NCBI RefSeq assembly: GCF_010731595.1
Contig: NZ_AP022582.1
Span: 744,001 to 808,000 of the forward strand
Source of the DNA: Mycobacterium seoulense
GTDB taxonomy: Bacteria > Actinomycetota > Actinomycetes > Mycobacteriales > Mycobacteriaceae
Direction: 5' to 3'
DNA length: 64,000 nt
This document shows, piece after piece, positions 1-9,612 of the stretch (position 1 is its first letter; each line of letters begins with the position of its first letter). Below the pieces are notes generated by a model. It did no database searches and was not told where the DNA came from. It saw only the letters and a program-made list of their open reading frames with translations. The position numbers were made by a program, and so were the translations under genes.

Positions 1-61
1 GATCATGCGGGTCTACGAGACGGTCGCCGCGTCCGGCGCCAAGGTCGAGGTGGCCGGCTGA
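1..61 (+). CDS. pimA: 3' end of phosphatidylinositol mannosyltransferase PimA (partial)
   Basis: Only the last 19 codons are present, read from base 2 and ending in TGA at 59-61. The tail (IMRVYETVAASGAKVEVAG) resembles the C-terminus of mycobacterial PimA as I remember it. PimA is the GDP-mannose dependent enzyme that adds the first mannose to phosphatidylinositol on the inner face of the plasma membrane. The stop overlaps the next start by one base (TGATG), so the two genes are translationally coupled. In H37Rv pimA (Rv2610c) also directly precedes the Nudix gene Rv2609c, which supports the call. Confidence 0.75.
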   Translation, partial: IMRVYETVAASGAKVEVAG

Positions 62-1086
62 TGACGTGGTTGGTCGTCGCCATCGCGGTGCTCGTCGGGC
101 TGTTGGCGGTCATGGGCGCCTGGGCCTACCAGACGGCCAACCGGCTGGACCGGCTGCACGTGCGCTACGACCTGTCGTGGCAGGCGCTCGACGGAGCGCT
201 GGCGCGGCGGGCCGTGGTCGCGCGGGCGGTCGCCATCGACGCGTACGGCGGCGCGTCGGAGGGCAGGCGGCTGGCCGCGCTGGCCGACGTCGCCGAGGCC
301 GCGCCGCGGCAGGCGCGCGAGTCCTGCGAGAACGAGCTTTCGGCTGCGCTGGCCCTCGTCGATCCGGCGTCGCTGCCGGCGGGACTGATCGCCGAGCTGG
401 CCGACGCCGAGGCCCGGGTGGTGCTGGCCCGCCGCTTCCACAACGACGCGGTCCGGGACACCCTCGCACTGCGCGAGCGATTCCTGGTGCGGACCCTTCG
501 TCTCGGCGGAACCGCCGCGCTGCCCAGCTATTTCGAGATCGTCGAGCGCCCGCACGCGCTGGCGCACGGCGATCACGGGGTGCTCAGCCACCGCACGTCG
601 GCCCGCGTGGTGCTGCTCGACGAGACGGGTGCGGTGCTGCTGCTGCGCGGTTCTGACCCGGCGATCGGCCGCGCCGACGCGCCGAAGTGGTGGATCACCG
701 TCGGCGGCGAGGTCGGCAAGGGGGAGCGGCTGGCCGAGGCCGCCGCCCGGGAATTGGCCGAGGAGACCGGGCTACGGGTCGCGCCCGGCGAGATGGTCGG
801 CCCCGTCTGGCGGCGCGACGAGGTGTTCGAGTTCAACGGCGCCCTGATCGACAGCGAGGAGTTCTATTTCGTCCACCGCACCCGCCGGTTCGAGCCGTCG
901 GGCGTCGGCCGGACCGACCTGGAACGCAGCTACATCCACGGCCACCGCTGGTGTGATGCCGCCGACATCGTCCGGCTGACGGCGGCCGGTGAGACGGTGT
1001 ACCCGATGCAGCTGTCCGAACTGCTCACCGACGCGGCCGCGCTGGCGGGCGGCCGGGCGCCGGGCCCGCTGCAATCAATTCGCTGA
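61..1086 (+). CDS. Membrane-anchored Nudix hydrolase (Rv2609c-like)
   Basis: This 341-residue protein has one N-terminal hydrophobic helix (residues about 3-22), then a charged helical segment to about residue 150, then a Nudix domain. The Nudix box GX5EX7REUXEEXGU is complete from G216 to L238, with E222, R230, E231, E234 and E235 all present, so it should be able to bind metal and cleave a nucleoside diphosphate linked substrate. The substrate cannot be told from sequence. It starts inside the pimA stop codon, which suggests a link to envelope lipid synthesis, but that is inference. Its last 12 bases overlap the 3' end of the convergent PE gene. Confidence 0.88.
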   Translation: MTWLVVAIAVLVGLLAVMGAWAYQTANRLDRLHVRYDLSWQALDGALARRAVVARAVAIDAYGGASEGRRLAALADVAEAAPRQARESCENELSAALALVDPASLPAGLIAELADAEARVVLARRFHNDAVRDTLALRERFLVRTLRLGGTAALPSYFEIVERPHALAHGDHGVLSHRTSARVVLLDETGAVLLLRGSDPAIGRADAPKWWITVGGEVGKGERLAEAAARELAEETGLRVAPGEMVGPVWRRDEVFEFNGALIDSEEFYFVHRTRRFEPSGVGRTDLERSYIHGHRWCDAADIVRLTAAGETVYPMQLSELLTDAAALAGGRAPGPLQSIR

Positions 1087-2379
1087 CTCCGCAATCCACA
1101 GCCCGCTCACCGAGACATGGAGGTCTAATGGCGGGCTCAGTCCCGCGGCCAGGGATTCCGGGATCGCCTGCGCCGCAACCGGGCCCAGGCCGCCGGCAGC
1201 GGTGACCGAGAGGGACTGGAACGGCCCGGGAAGACCGGTGGCGTAGCCGAAGTCGATGAACGGCCGAACGAAGGGCTGGAGCAGGTCGGCCAGCGGGTTG
1301 CCCAGGATGGGAATCATGCGCAGCGGGTCCAGCAGCGGCAGGTTCTGGGGAATCAGGTAGTAGGTGGTCATGCCGATGTGCGTCTGGATGGCGGTGGCAA
1401 GCTGCGCGGCGGTGAGGGTCGGATATGCGGAGTGCAGGTAGGGAAAGCCCAGCAGGGCGTTGAGGTCCGCCGGGATGTTGAAGATGCTCCGCGGGAAGTA
1501 GGCGATGGGGTCGTATTGGAGTGTGTAGATGGCGGTCTGGTAGAGCGTGTCCACCGGAGTCACAACGTGAAACGCGCCGAAGCCGGGGATGAAGTGCGTC
1601 AGGATGCCGGTGCCCGGAACGTTCGGGTCGGAGAGCATCACGAACGACAGCAGGTCCGAACTCGGCCGGATGGCGGCGGGTAAGGCGTCCAGGTAACGCA
1701 TTTCGAGTGTGGCGATCGTGGCGCTCTGCGAATAGCCCAGTACGACAACGTGATTGCCCGCGCCGGTTTCGCTCAGGATGGCGCTGTTGAGTATCGATAC
1801 GCCCTGCCGGACCGACTGACCGAAGGTTTCGCTGGTGAGGCCGGTGACGGGCCAGAAGTCCTCGGGCGTAGTCAAACCCACCGGCGTATAGCCGGGGTAA
1901 TGGGGGGCGATGTAGGTGCTGTAGACGGAAGTCACGTAGGACGGGGTGGGTTGCGGGTTTCCGGTGCCGCCCATGATCAACGCCACGTTGGTCGACGACG
2001 ACGTCGTCGGAGTGCTTTGCACTTGGCTTGCCAGGCTCAAGCTTCCGGTCACCGTCTGCTGCGAGGGCAGGGCCGGCGCCAGTTGCGTGGCGGCCGCGTT
2101 GGAGGCCTCCGCCTGGGCATACGAATCGCTGCTGCCGATCAACGTTTGCACGAACTGCTGATGAAACGCTTCCGCCCGCGCGCCGATCTCCTGATAGCGC
2201 TGGCCGATCGCCGCGAACAGCGCCGCGGTGCGGACGGATACCGCATCCGCGGCCGGGGGGAACACCATAGTCGTCGGGGTGGCCGCCGCGCCGTCCGCGG
2301 CGGCTATCGCCGAACCGATCCCCTGCAAATCAGTGGCGGCCGCTGCCAGCGTCTCCGGGGCTGTGATCACGAACGACAT
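1075..2379 (-). CDS. PE family protein with PE-PPE serine hydrolase domain
   Basis: This 434-residue protein begins with a typical PE domain (MSFVITAPETL, residues 1 to about 95) carrying a YxxxE type VII secretion signal at residues 87-91. A short Ser/Thr-rich linker follows, then an alpha/beta-hydrolase of the PE-PPE type from about residue 130. The nucleophile elbow is GYSQS with the candidate serine at 217. Family members are secreted or surface esterases, so lipid or ester hydrolysis is the likely role. It lies 15 bases downstream of the PPE gene on the same strand and is probably co-transcribed; the two may form a PE/PPE heterodimer. The order PPE then PE is the reverse of most pairs. 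Confidence 0.9.
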   Translation of the reverse strand: MSFVITAPETLAAAATDLQGIGSAIAAADGAAATPTTMVFPPAADAVSVRTAALFAAIGQRYQEIGARAEAFHQQFVQTLIGSSDSYAQAEASNAAATQLAPALPSQQTVTGSLSLASQVQSTPTTSSSTNVALIMGGTGNPQPTPSYVTSVYSTYIAPHYPGYTPVGLTTPEDFWPVTGLTSETFGQSVRQGVSILNSAILSETGAGNHVVVLGYSQSATIATLEMRYLDALPAAIRPSSDLLSFVMLSDPNVPGTGILTHFIPGFGAFHVVTPVDTLYQTAIYTLQYDPIAYFPRSIFNIPADLNALLGFPYLHSAYPTLTAAQLATAIQTHIGMTTYYLIPQNLPLLDPLRMIPILGNPLADLLQPFVRPFIDFGYATGLPGPFQSLSVTAAGGLGPVAAQAIPESLAAGLSPPLDLHVSVSGLWIAESAN

Positions 2380-2394
2380 CGCATCGCCGCCTGA

Positions 2395-3513
2395 CTAGCC
2401 CACCACCGGGCGCGCCAGCACACCGGAGCGCGGTGCCTCGATTGCCGGATTCACACCGGCCACCCCGCGCCCGGGTGTGGTCACCGCCGGCTTGAACGGC
2501 ACTCTCGGCACGCTGGGCGTCACTTGACTCACACCAGTGGTCGGCACGCCGGCAACCGGAGCGGTCGATGTAGGCGCCTGCACCTCGGTGGCCCAGCTCG
2601 GCGGAACCGACAGCGCCCCAATCGAACCCGCCCTACCCGCATCCGCCAACACCGCGGGAGCACCCAGCTGCGACGGGGCCTGCGCCCCCAGCGCGGAACC
2701 GGCGGAGGCCAAGGCCGAACCCATGGACGGCATGCCGGCGACAGCACCGCTCATTAACGGATTGGCGCCACCCATGAATTGGCCCAGGACCTGACTGACG
2801 AGCATGCTCATGGGTTGCATGGCGAACTCGCCGCCCATCGAGAGCATCTCCAGCGGCGACAGCCCCGAAGTCGGCGACGGGGAGAGCCCGAACGACTGAA
2901 ACAGCGACGAGAGCAGCTGGGCGTCCGACATCGCCGATTGCGTCTCGGTTGTCACCGACGCCGCGGCCTGCGGCGCGGGGCCGAGGCCGTCGGGCGGTTC
3001 AGCGAACGACGTCAACTGCGCCCCCACTGCCAGCGTGCTGGCGTCGTAGGCGGTCATCGCGGCGGCGTCCTGTGCCCACATCTCGGAGTAGTGCGCCTCG
3101 GTGGCCATGATTGCCGGGGTGTTCTGGCCGAAGAAGTTCGTCGAGATCAACGCCATCAGCTGCGCGCGGTTGGCGGCGATCACGGGCGGCGGCACCGTCA
3201 TCGCGAACGCCGCCTCGTAGGCCGCCGCCGCCACCATCGCCTGGGTCGACACCTGCTCGGCGTCCATCGCGGTCGCCGCCAACCAGGTGACGAACGGGCT
3301 GGCCGCGGCCGCCATCGCGACGGCCGAGGGACCCAGCCACGGCCCGCTCGTCAACGCTGCGATCACCGTCGCATACGAGGACGCCGCCCATCCCAATTCG
3401 GCGGACAACCCCGCCCAGGCGGCGGCCGCGGCCAGCATGGACCCCGCGCCCGGACCGGCATACATCAGACCGGAGTTGATCTCGGGCGGCAGCAGCCCAA
3501 AATCCGGCACCAT
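2395..3513 (-). CDS. PPE family protein, PPE-SVP subgroup
   Basis: I place the start at ATG 3513 because the product then begins [13 protein letters not shown], the standard PPE opening, and a strong GGAGGG Shine-Dalgarno lies just upstream; a longer reading frame upstream has no family support. The 372-residue protein has the PPE helical domain (about 1-180) with a WxG turn, then an Ala/Gly/Ser-rich region and the GxxSVPxxW motif at residues 299-307 that defines the SVP subgroup. Such proteins are ESX substrates associated with the outer cell envelope. It probably pairs with the downstream PE protein. In H37Rv this position carries PPE42 (Rv2608), a single protein with PPE and hydrolase domains; here those parts are on two genes. 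Confidence 0.9.
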   Translation of the reverse strand: MVPDFGLLPPEINSGLMYAGPGAGSMLAAAAAWAGLSAELGWAASSYATVIAALTSGPWLGPSAVAMAAAASPFVTWLAATAMDAEQVSTQAMVAAAAYEAAFAMTVPPPVIAANRAQLMALISTNFFGQNTPAIMATEAHYSEMWAQDAAAMTAYDASTLAVGAQLTSFAEPPDGLGPAPQAAASVTTETQSAMSDAQLLSSLFQSFGLSPSPTSGLSPLEMLSMGGEFAMQPMSMLVSQVLGQFMGGANPLMSGAVAGMPSMGSALASAGSALGAQAPSQLGAPAVLADAGRAGSIGALSVPPSWATEVQAPTSTAPVAGVPTTGVSQVTPSVPRVPFKPAVTTPGRGVAGVNPAIEAPRSGVLARPVVG

Positions 3514-3646
3514 CCCGACCCTCCTCAGCCAGGTCGGCGGCCGCCGTTCCCGCAACCAGGTGGCCACGCGACGGGTCGCGTCCGCATCCAGACGATGTGA
3601 GCAAACTAACGCTGACGTGTCTAGCAAGGGGCCGATTTCGGGGCCT

Positions 3647-3662
3647 AGGGCCGATCGGCCCT
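3647..3662. repeat. 16-bp perfect palindrome between the divergent PPE and pdxS genes
   Basis: The sequence AGGGCCGATCGGCCCT reads the same on both strands and sits in the 225-base divergent intergenic region, 42 bases upstream of the pdxS -10 element. It could be an operator for a dimeric regulator. As an RNA hairpin it would have almost no loop, so terminator function is less likely. No regulator is identified. Confidence 0.35.
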
Positions 3663-3703
3663 TTGTGACTCCGCCGTTGGAAAATCCGTGTCCCGCCCCC
3701 CAC

Positions 3704-3709
3704 TAGACT
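3704..3709 (+). promoter_or_regulatory. -10 element for the pdxS operon (TAGACT)
   Basis: TAGACT fits the mycobacterial SigA -10 pattern TANNNT and lies 30 bases before the pdxS GTG, giving a short leader that contains the AAGGAG ribosome-binding site. No clear -35 is seen, which is common in mycobacteria. Confidence 0.5.
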
Positions 3710-3738
3710 GGGGCGACAACGGTTGAAGGAGATCAGCA

Positions 3739-4650
3739 GTGGATACCGCCGCGTCAGGCCACGGCAGCGGACGAACCGGAACCGCGCGCGTCAAGCGCGG
3801 CATGGCCGAGATGCTCAAGGGCGGCGTCATCATGGACGTCGTCACCCCCGAGCAGGCCCGCATCGCCGAGGGCGCCGGCGCCGTCGCGGTGATGGCGCTG
3901 GAACGGGTGCCCGCCGACATCCGCGCCCAGGGTGGGGTGTCGCGGATGAGCGACCCCGACATGATCGAGGGCATCATCGCCGCGGTCACCATCCCGGTGA
4001 TGGCCAAGGCGCGCATCGGGCATTTCGTCGAGGCGCAGATCCTGCAGAGCCTCGGCGTGGACTACGTCGACGAGTCCGAGGTCCTGACCCCCGCCGACTA
4101 CACCCACCACATCGACAAGTGGAAGTTCACCGTGCCGTTCGTGTGCGGGGCGACCAACCTCGGCGAGGCCCTGCGGCGCATCAGCGAGGGCGCGGCGATG
4201 ATCCGGTCCAAGGGTGAGGCCGGCACCGGGGACGTCTCCAACGCGACCACGCACATGCGGGCGATCGGCGGCGAGATTCGGCGGCTGACCTCGATGTCGG
4301 AGGACGAATTATACGTTGCCGCAAAGGAATTGCGCGCGCCATACGACCTCGTCGTCGAGGTGGCCCGGGCCGGCAAGCTGCCGGTCACCCTGTTCACCGC
4401 GGGCGGCATCGCCACCCCCGCCGACGCGGCCATGATGATGCAACTGGGCGCCGAGGGCGTCTTCGTCGGCTCGGGAATCTTCAAGTCGGGGGACCCCGCG
4501 CAGCGCGCCGCCGCCATCGTCAAGGCCACCACGTTCTACGACGACCCCGACGTGCTGGCCAAGGTGTCGCGCGGGCTGGGCGAGCCGATGGTGGGCATCA
4601 ACGTCGAGCAGATCGCGCAGCCCCATCGGCTGGCCGAACGCGGCTGGTAA
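3739..4650 (+). CDS. pdxS: Pyridoxal 5'-phosphate synthase subunit PdxS
   Basis: This 303-residue protein is the synthase half of the DXP-independent vitamin B6 pathway. It makes PLP from ribose 5-phosphate, glyceraldehyde 3-phosphate and ammonia delivered by PdxT. The sequence is closely family-like: the GGVIMDVV core near the N-terminus, the [10 protein letters not shown] segment, and [13 protein letters not shown] near the C-terminus, as expected of a (beta/alpha)8 barrel that assembles as a dodecamer. The start is GTG with GAAGGAGA eight bases upstream. It leads an operon with a TesB thioesterase and pdxT, an order shared with M. tuberculosis (Rv2606c-Rv2604c). Length is normal. Confidence 0.97.
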   Translation: MDTAASGHGSGRTGTARVKRGMAEMLKGGVIMDVVTPEQARIAEGAGAVAVMALERVPADIRAQGGVSRMSDPDMIEGIIAAVTIPVMAKARIGHFVEAQILQSLGVDYVDESEVLTPADYTHHIDKWKFTVPFVCGATNLGEALRRISEGAAMIRSKGEAGTGDVSNATTHMRAIGGEIRRLTSMSEDELYVAAKELRAPYDLVVEVARAGKLPVTLFTAGGIATPADAAMMMQLGAEGVFVGSGIFKSGDPAQRAAAIVKATTFYDDPDVLAKVSRGLGEPMVGINVEQIAQPHRLAERGW

Positions 4651-4664
4651 GCCGAGGGCTGTTG

Positions 4665-5510
4665 GTGGCAATCGAAGAGATCCTTGATCTCGAGCAACTC
4701 GAGGTCAACATCTATCGCGGTCGGGTGTTCAGCCCGGAGTCGGGATATTTCCAGCGCACGTTCGGCGGCCACGTCGCCGGCCAGTCGCTCGTCTCGGCGG
4801 TGCGCACGGTCGACCCGCGCTACCAGGTGCACTCGCTGCACGGCTACTTCCTGCGGCCCGGGGACGCCAACGAGCCCACCGTGTTCATCGTCGAGCGCAC
4901 CCGCGACGGCGGCTCGTTTGCCACCCGGCGGGTCAACGCCATCCAGCACGGGGAAATCATCTTCAGCATGGGGGCGTCCTTCCAGACCGACCAGGAGGGC
5001 ATCCACCACCAGGACGTCATGCCGGCCGCGCCGCCGCCCGACGGGCTGCCCGGCCTCGACTCGATCAAGGTGTTCGACGACGCCGGATTCAAGCAGTTCG
5101 AGGAGTGGGACGTCTGCATCGTGCCGCGCGAACAGCTTCGGCTGTCGCCCGGCAAGGCCTCCCAGCAGCAGGTGTGGTTTCGCCATCGCGACCCGCTGCC
5201 GGACGATCCGGTGCTGCACATCTGTGCGCTGGCCTACATGAGCGACCTCACGCTGCTGGGATCGGCGCAGGTCAACCACCTCGACGTGCGCCAGCATCTA
5301 CAGGTGGCGTCGCTGGACCACGCGATGTGGTTCATGCGGGCGTTCCGGGCCGACGAGTGGCTGCTCTACGACCAGTCGTCGCCGTCGGCCAGCGGCGGCC
5401 GCTCCCTGTGCCAGGGCAAGATCTTCACCCAGACCGGCGAGATGGTGGCGGCGGTCATGCAGGAGGGGCTGACCCGCTTCGAGCGCGGATTCCAGCCCTC
5501 CAAACAGTGA
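4665..5510 (+). CDS. tesB: Acyl-CoA thioesterase II (TesB family)
   Basis: This protein of about 281 residues has a double hot-dog TesB fold, with [20 protein letters not shown] near the N-terminus and the [19 protein letters not shown] region in the second half. It hydrolyses acyl-CoA thioesters to free acid and CoA in the cytosol. I prefer GTG 4665 over TTG 4662 because GAGGG at 4654-4658 is then six bases away. It lies between pdxS and pdxT, with 14 bases to the former and 7 to the latter, so it is operonic. No direct biochemical link to PLP synthesis is known to me, although this arrangement is conserved in mycobacteria (tesB2, Rv2605c). Confidence 0.93.
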   Translation: MAIEEILDLEQLEVNIYRGRVFSPESGYFQRTFGGHVAGQSLVSAVRTVDPRYQVHSLHGYFLRPGDANEPTVFIVERTRDGGSFATRRVNAIQHGEIIFSMGASFQTDQEGIHHQDVMPAAPPPDGLPGLDSIKVFDDAGFKQFEEWDVCIVPREQLRLSPGKASQQQVWFRHRDPLPDDPVLHICALAYMSDLTLLGSAQVNHLDVRQHLQVASLDHAMWFMRAFRADEWLLYDQSSPSASGGRSLCQGKIFTQTGEMVAAVMQEGLTRFERGFQPSKQ

Positions 5511-5517
5511 GAGCGCA

Positions 5518-6114
5518 GTGAGCGCGCCGCGCATCGGCGTGCTGGCGCTGCAGGGCGACACCCGTGAACACCTGGCCGCGCTGCGCGAAGCCGGGGCCGA
5601 ATCGATGCCGGTGCGGCGCCGCGGCGAGCTCGAGAACGTCGACGGGCTGGTGATTCCCGGTGGGGAGTCCACGACCATGAGCCACCTGCTGCTCGACCTC
5701 GACCTGCTGGAGCCGTTGCGTGGGCTGCTCGCCGACGGGCTGCCCGCCTACGGCGCGTGCGCGGGCATGATCCTGCTGGCCAGCGAGATCCTCGACGCCG
5801 GCGCGGGCGGCCGGGAGGCGCTGCCCCTGCGTGCGATCGATATGACCGTGCGCCGCAACGCATTCGGGCGACAGGTCGATTCGTTCGAGGGTGACATACC
5901 GTTCGCCGGCCTGGACGGTCCGGTGCGCGCGGTGTTCATCCGCGCCCCGTGGGTCGAGCGCGCCGGTGACGGCGTGCAGGTGCTGGCCGAAGCCTCGGGG
6001 CACACGGTCGCGGTGCGGCAGGGCACGAAGCTGGCGACGGCGTTTCACCCCGAGATGACCGGAGACCGGCGCGTCCACCGGCTCTTCGTCGACCTCGTCA
6101 ACGGCGTCGCCTGA
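5518..6114 (+). CDS. pdxT: Pyridoxal 5'-phosphate synthase glutaminase PdxT
   Basis: This 198-residue class I glutaminase releases ammonia from glutamine and channels it to PdxS. It starts GTG with [10 protein letters not shown]. The oxyanion segment IPGGESTTM, the nucleophile region YGACAGMI and the histidine-glutamate end [11 protein letters not shown] are all present, so the Cys-His-Glu triad is intact. It is the last gene of the pdxS-tesB-pdxT unit, seven bases after tesB. Confidence 0.97.
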   Translation: MSAPRIGVLALQGDTREHLAALREAGAESMPVRRRGELENVDGLVIPGGESTTMSHLLLDLDLLEPLRGLLADGLPAYGACAGMILLASEILDAGAGGREALPLRAIDMTVRRNAFGRQVDSFEGDIPFAGLDGPVRAVFIRAPWVERAGDGVQVLAEASGHTVAVRQGTKLATAFHPEMTGDRRVHRLFVDLVNGVA

Positions 6115-6280
6115 CCCACCCGTCACACCGGCACCAACTCTGAGGTTGCGGCGTGATCACGCGAAGTGATAGCGCAGGCGATATCACGTTCGCGACGGCG
6201 CATATGCCCGCGTTCGTGTGGCGGCTGGGGCGGCTGGGCCGCAAGGGGAGTGGACGCGGGGGCGGCGCCGACCGTGCACG

Positions 6281-6286
6281 TAGACT
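6281..6286 (+). promoter_or_regulatory. -10 element upstream of yebC (TAGACT)
   Basis: TAGACT matches TANNNT and lies 42 bases before the yebC ATG in the 214-base gap after pdxT. The rest of this gap shows nothing I can assign. In H37Rv the vapBC41 toxin pair lies on the other side of this yebC gene; it is missing here. Confidence 0.45.
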
Positions 6287-6328
6287 CGTCTGGCGAACTT
6301 TCGGAGACAGAAGAGGTAAGACACACCG

Positions 6329-7084
6329 ATGAGCGGCCATTCCAAGTGGGCCACCACCAAGCACCAGAAGGCCGTCAAGGACGCGCGCCGAGGCAAGGAG
6401 TTCGCCCGGCTGATCAAGAACATCGAAGTCGCCGCGCGTACCGGCGGCGGCGACCCGGCGGGCAACCCGACGCTCTACGACGCCATCCAGAAGGCGAAGA
6501 AGACCTCGGTGCCCAATGACAACATCGAGCGCGCGCGCAAGCGCGGCGCGGGCGAGGAAGCCGGCGGCGCCGACTACCAGACGATCATGTACGAGGGCTA
6601 CGGGCCCAACGGCGTGGCCGTGCTGATCGAATGCCTGACCGACAACCGCAACCGCGCGGCCGGCGAGGTCCGGGTGGCTGTGACCCGCAACGGCGGCACC
6701 ATGGCCGATCCGGGCTCGGTGTCCTACCTATTCACCCGCAAGGGCGTGGTCACCCTGGAAAAGAACGGCCTGTCCGAGGACGACGTCCTGGCCGCGGTGC
6801 TGGACGCCGGCGCCGAGGACGTCAACGACCTGGGTGACAGCTTCGAAGTCATCTCGGAGCCAACGGATCTGGTCGCGGTGCGGACGGCTTTGCAGGATGC
6901 CGGCATCGACTACGAGTCCGCCGAGGCCAGCTTCCAGCCGTCGGTCAGCGTGCCGGTGGACGTTGACGGCGCACGGAAAGTATTCAAGCTCGTCGACGCC
7001 CTGGAGGACAGCGACGACGTGCAAAACGTGTGGACCAACGTCGATTTGTCCGACGAAGTGCTGGCAGCTCTCGACGAGGACTGA
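6329..7084 (+). CDS. YebC/PmpR-family transcriptional/translational regulator
   Basis: This 251-residue protein begins [16 protein letters not shown], the invariant opening of the YebC family, and continues with the [14 protein letters not shown] and [13 protein letters not shown] segments. Family members bind DNA as regulators, and some relieve ribosome stalling at proline-rich stretches. The ortholog is Rv2603c. It ends 11 bases from the convergent spermidine synthase gene. It appears to be monocistronic from its own promoter. Confidence 0.96.
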   Translation: MSGHSKWATTKHQKAVKDARRGKEFARLIKNIEVAARTGGGDPAGNPTLYDAIQKAKKTSVPNDNIERARKRGAGEEAGGADYQTIMYEGYGPNGVAVLIECLTDNRNRAAGEVRVAVTRNGGTMADPGSVSYLFTRKGVVTLEKNGLSEDDVLAAVLDAGAEDVNDLGDSFEVISEPTDLVAVRTALQDAGIDYESAEASFQPSVSVPVDVDGARKVFKLVDALEDSDDVQNVWTNVDLSDEVLAALDED

Positions 7085-7095
7085 CGCCACCAGAA

Positions 7096-8694
7096 CTAGT
7101 CGTAGCCGTGCCGCATGTCGTCGACGATGCGCGGATTGTCCAGCGTCGAGGGCTCGAGCGGGCGGGGGCGGGTGTCGTCGGGAAACACCGTGGCGGCGTC
7201 GAGGACGTGCTGATTGAGGAAGCGCAGCGGGGGCGCGCTGGGCGGCACGGTGGGCGTGGGCGCGCTGGCCCCGCGGCGCGCCAGCGCGAAACCCCAGTCA
7301 CCGAACGTCGGCACGTACACGTGGTACGGCGTCACCGCGTAGCCGGCCGCGCGGATTGACGACGCGGTGCGCCAGAACGCCGTCTGCGTCGAGAACGGGC
7401 TGCCCGACTGGACCACCATGAGGCCGTCGGCGGCCAGCGCGTGCCCGACCAGCGCGTAGAACTCGGTCGAATACAGCCGGCCCAGGACCGGGGTGTCGGG
7501 GTCGGGAAGGTCGACGATCACCGCGTCGAAGCCGCCGGCCGGGACGACGTCCGGGTGCGGCGAGCGCAACCAGCGCATCGCGTCGTCGATCACCACCTTG
7601 ACCCGCGGGCTGTCCAGCGAACCGCCGTTGGCCCTGCGCATGGTGGTGCGCGCCAACTGAATCACCGCGGGGTCGAGTTCCACCTGCACGATCTGGGCAA
7701 TGCCCGGCTGACGCAGCAGTTCGCGGGCCACCAGCCCGTCGCCGCCCCCGAGGACGAGGACCGATCGGGCGCCGGCCCCGAGCGCGGGGTAGACCAGGCT
7801 TTCGGTGTAGCGGTACTCGTCGCGGGTGGAAAACTGCAGGCCGCCGTCGAGGTACAGGCGCATGTCGTTACCGCGCTGGGTTACCACTATTTCCTGGTAG
7901 GCCGAGTGCTGGTAGGCGATGATCGGGTCGGCGTAGAGCCGCTGCCTGCTCGTTGTCTCGATGTCGGCCGACCGCGCCAGCAGCGTGGCCAGCAGCGCGA
8001 GTGCCGCGGCGAGCGCGCACAGCGCCGTCAGGAGTTGTCGGGTGGACACGATCCGGCGGAGCACGAAGACCGCCACGACGGCCGCGGCCAGGAGATTGAC
8101 GATGCCGGTGGCCGCCGCGCCGCGGATCATGCCCAGCTGCGGCAGCAGCAGGAACGGCCAGACCAGGCCGCCCAGCAGCGCGCCGAGGTAGTCGGCGGCG
8201 TTGAGGTTGGCCAGGGTCCGGCCGGTGTCGGCCGCGTGATCCGCATCGGGGGCCATGCGCCCGCGCTGCAGCATGGTCATCAGCAGCGGCACCTCGGCGC
8301 CGACCAGCCCCCCGATCAGGGCGGTGCTGACCGCCAGCATCCACATCGACTCGTCGTCGATGAACGCGAACACCGTGTACAGCGCCGCCGCCGACAAGCC
8401 GCCGACGACGCTCAGCAACACCTCCACCGCGACGAAGGCGATCGCCGCGTGCGCCAGCAGCGGCTTGACCACGAGGGCGCCCACGCCGAGCGCGGCGATG
8501 TAGCCCGCGACGATCAGCGACGTGGCGACGATGCCGCCGCCGTTGAGGCTGGCCGCCAGCGTCAGCAGCGCGAGTTCGTAGACGATGCCCGACGCCGCGC
8601 ACGCGGCGACCGCGGCCAGCAGCACGGCCCGCCAGCGCGCCGAAGGCTCCGCGGGCGGGTTCACCTCTGACGCCGGCAGCTCAACGGAGGTCAT
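7096..8694 (-). CDS. speE: Membrane-bound spermidine synthase-like protein
   Basis: The 532-residue protein has an N-terminal half (about residues 25-230) with about seven hydrophobic helices and a C-terminal aminopropyltransferase domain. The nucleotide-binding motif [14 protein letters not shown], the acidic VQVELDP strand end and the catalytic-type loop DLPDPDTP are present. The family transfers an aminopropyl group from decarboxylated S-adenosylmethionine to a diamine, but the real substrate of this membrane form is not established. It overlaps the DUF350 gene by ATGA and ends a five-gene cassette (DUF4178, DUF2617, DUF4247, DUF350, speE) on the minus strand. H37Rv counterpart: Rv2601. 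Confidence 0.88.
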   Translation of the reverse strand: MTSVELPASEVNPPAEPSARWRAVLLAAVAACAASGIVYELALLTLAASLNGGGIVATSLIVAGYIAALGVGALVVKPLLAHAAIAFVAVEVLLSVVGGLSAAALYTVFAFIDDESMWMLAVSTALIGGLVGAEVPLLMTMLQRGRMAPDADHAADTGRTLANLNAADYLGALLGGLVWPFLLLPQLGMIRGAAATGIVNLLAAAVVAVFVLRRIVSTRQLLTALCALAAALALLATLLARSADIETTSRQRLYADPIIAYQHSAYQEIVVTQRGNDMRLYLDGGLQFSTRDEYRYTESLVYPALGAGARSVLVLGGGDGLVARELLRQPGIAQIVQVELDPAVIQLARTTMRRANGGSLDSPRVKVVIDDAMRWLRSPHPDVVPAGGFDAVIVDLPDPDTPVLGRLYSTEFYALVGHALAADGLMVVQSGSPFSTQTAFWRTASSIRAAGYAVTPYHVYVPTFGDWGFALARRGASAPTPTVPPSAPPLRFLNQHVLDAATVFPDDTRPRPLEPSTLDNPRIVDDMRHGYD

Positions 8695-9146
8695 GACACC
8701 GCGGCGGCCGTGACCCCTCCAACGGCGAGCAAGATCAGCGCCACGGCGAACGATCCCGGATGCAGCTCGGGCTCGTCGATGTGCTCGTGAAAACTGCCCG
8801 GTATCAGCAGATGCATTGCAAGCAGGGCTATTCCGAGCAGGATCACGCCCATCAGCCCATATACGGCCACGCCGACGAGCCCCTGGCCCAGCTGGCTATA
8901 GCTGTTCGCGATGGCGGAGATGATGACGACGGTCAGGGCGATGTACATGGCACCGGCGACGACGACGGCGTTGGGGCGGCGGTCGATGAATACCAGCCGG
9001 CGCAGATTGCCCGGGGTCAATACGTCGACCGCGTAGAACCCGACGAGAAGTACTCCCATGCCGACACAGAAGTACAGGATCGTCGCGACTGCGCCTTTCA
9101 TGACGGGATTGAGATCGACGGTGCCGATCTCGACGGCGAGGTACAT
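8691..9146 (-). CDS. DUF350 membrane protein (Rv2600-like)
   Basis: This 151-residue protein has four predicted membrane helices in two similar halves, as in DUF350 (YjfL). Its function is unknown; family members recur beside spermidine synthase-like or glutathionylspermidine synthase-like enzymes. The start is supported by AAAGGAG eight bases upstream. Its stop overlaps the speE start as ATGA, which implies coupled translation with the enzyme and suggests a joint membrane complex. Confidence 0.85.
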   Translation of the reverse strand: MYLAVEIGTVDLNPVMKGAVATILYFCVGMGVLLVGFYAVDVLTPGNLRRLVFIDRRPNAVVVAGAMYIALTVVIISAIANSYSQLGQGLVGVAVYGLMGVILLGIALLAMHLLIPGSFHEHIDEPELHPGSFAVALILLAVGGVTAAAVS

Positions 9147-9180
9147 GGTTGTCTCCTTTGCGGTTTCTATCGGCTAGACG

Positions 9181-9612
9181 TCACTTGGTTCCGCCGGGGC
9201 CACCCGGGCTGCCTCCGGCGCCGCCCGAGGGGGAGCCGGGGGTGAAGCCGGGACCGAGGAAGATGAAGGCGCCGTGGCTGTACCCGGCGTTCAGGCTTTC
9301 CAGGCGGATGCTGCACGGGCGATTGCCGTCGGGGCCGACGATCACGATGTTGTTGCTGTAGCGCAGGTACTCGTTGTCGCCGTTGGCGGCGCGGGCCTGG
9401 GGGGCCTGGTACTCGGCGAGCGTGTCGGCCACGTCGTCGGGTGGACCGCTGCATTCGTAGCGCGTGCCGTTCGCGTCGTGGGAGTACGCGTGATAGTGGC
9501 CGGCGATGTAGGAGCCGATGTTCTTCTGCAGCAAGATGATTCCGGGAACGAGGCACGCGACGGCGGCCACGGCCAGCGCGCCGGCGATCACGAACAGGCG
9601 GTTGCGGCTCAC
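9181..9612 (-). CDS. DUF4247-type membrane-anchored protein (Rv2599-like)
   Basis: This 143-residue protein has one N-terminal membrane helix (about residues 7-28), then an extracytoplasmic domain with two cysteines (in YECSG and PCSIR) that could form a disulfide, and a flexible Gly/Pro/Ser tail. I chose GTG 9612 because it overlaps the upstream stop by four bases (GTGA) and gives the 143-residue length I recall for Rv2599; GTG 9621 is possible. Function unknown. It lies third in the speE cassette. Confidence 0.78.
   Translation of the reverse strand: MSRNRLFVIAGALAVAAVACLVPGIILLQKNIGSYIAGHYHAYSHDANGTRYECSGPPDDVADTLAEYQAPQARAANGDNEYLRYSNNIVIVGPDGNRPCSIRLESLNAGYSHGAFIFLGPGFTPGSPSGGAGGSPGGPGGTK

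Noticed and set aside
3648..3664. The palindrome upstream of pdxS as an intrinsic terminator
   Set aside because: It is followed by TTT but has no loop bases, and no gene ends near it; an operator is more plausible.
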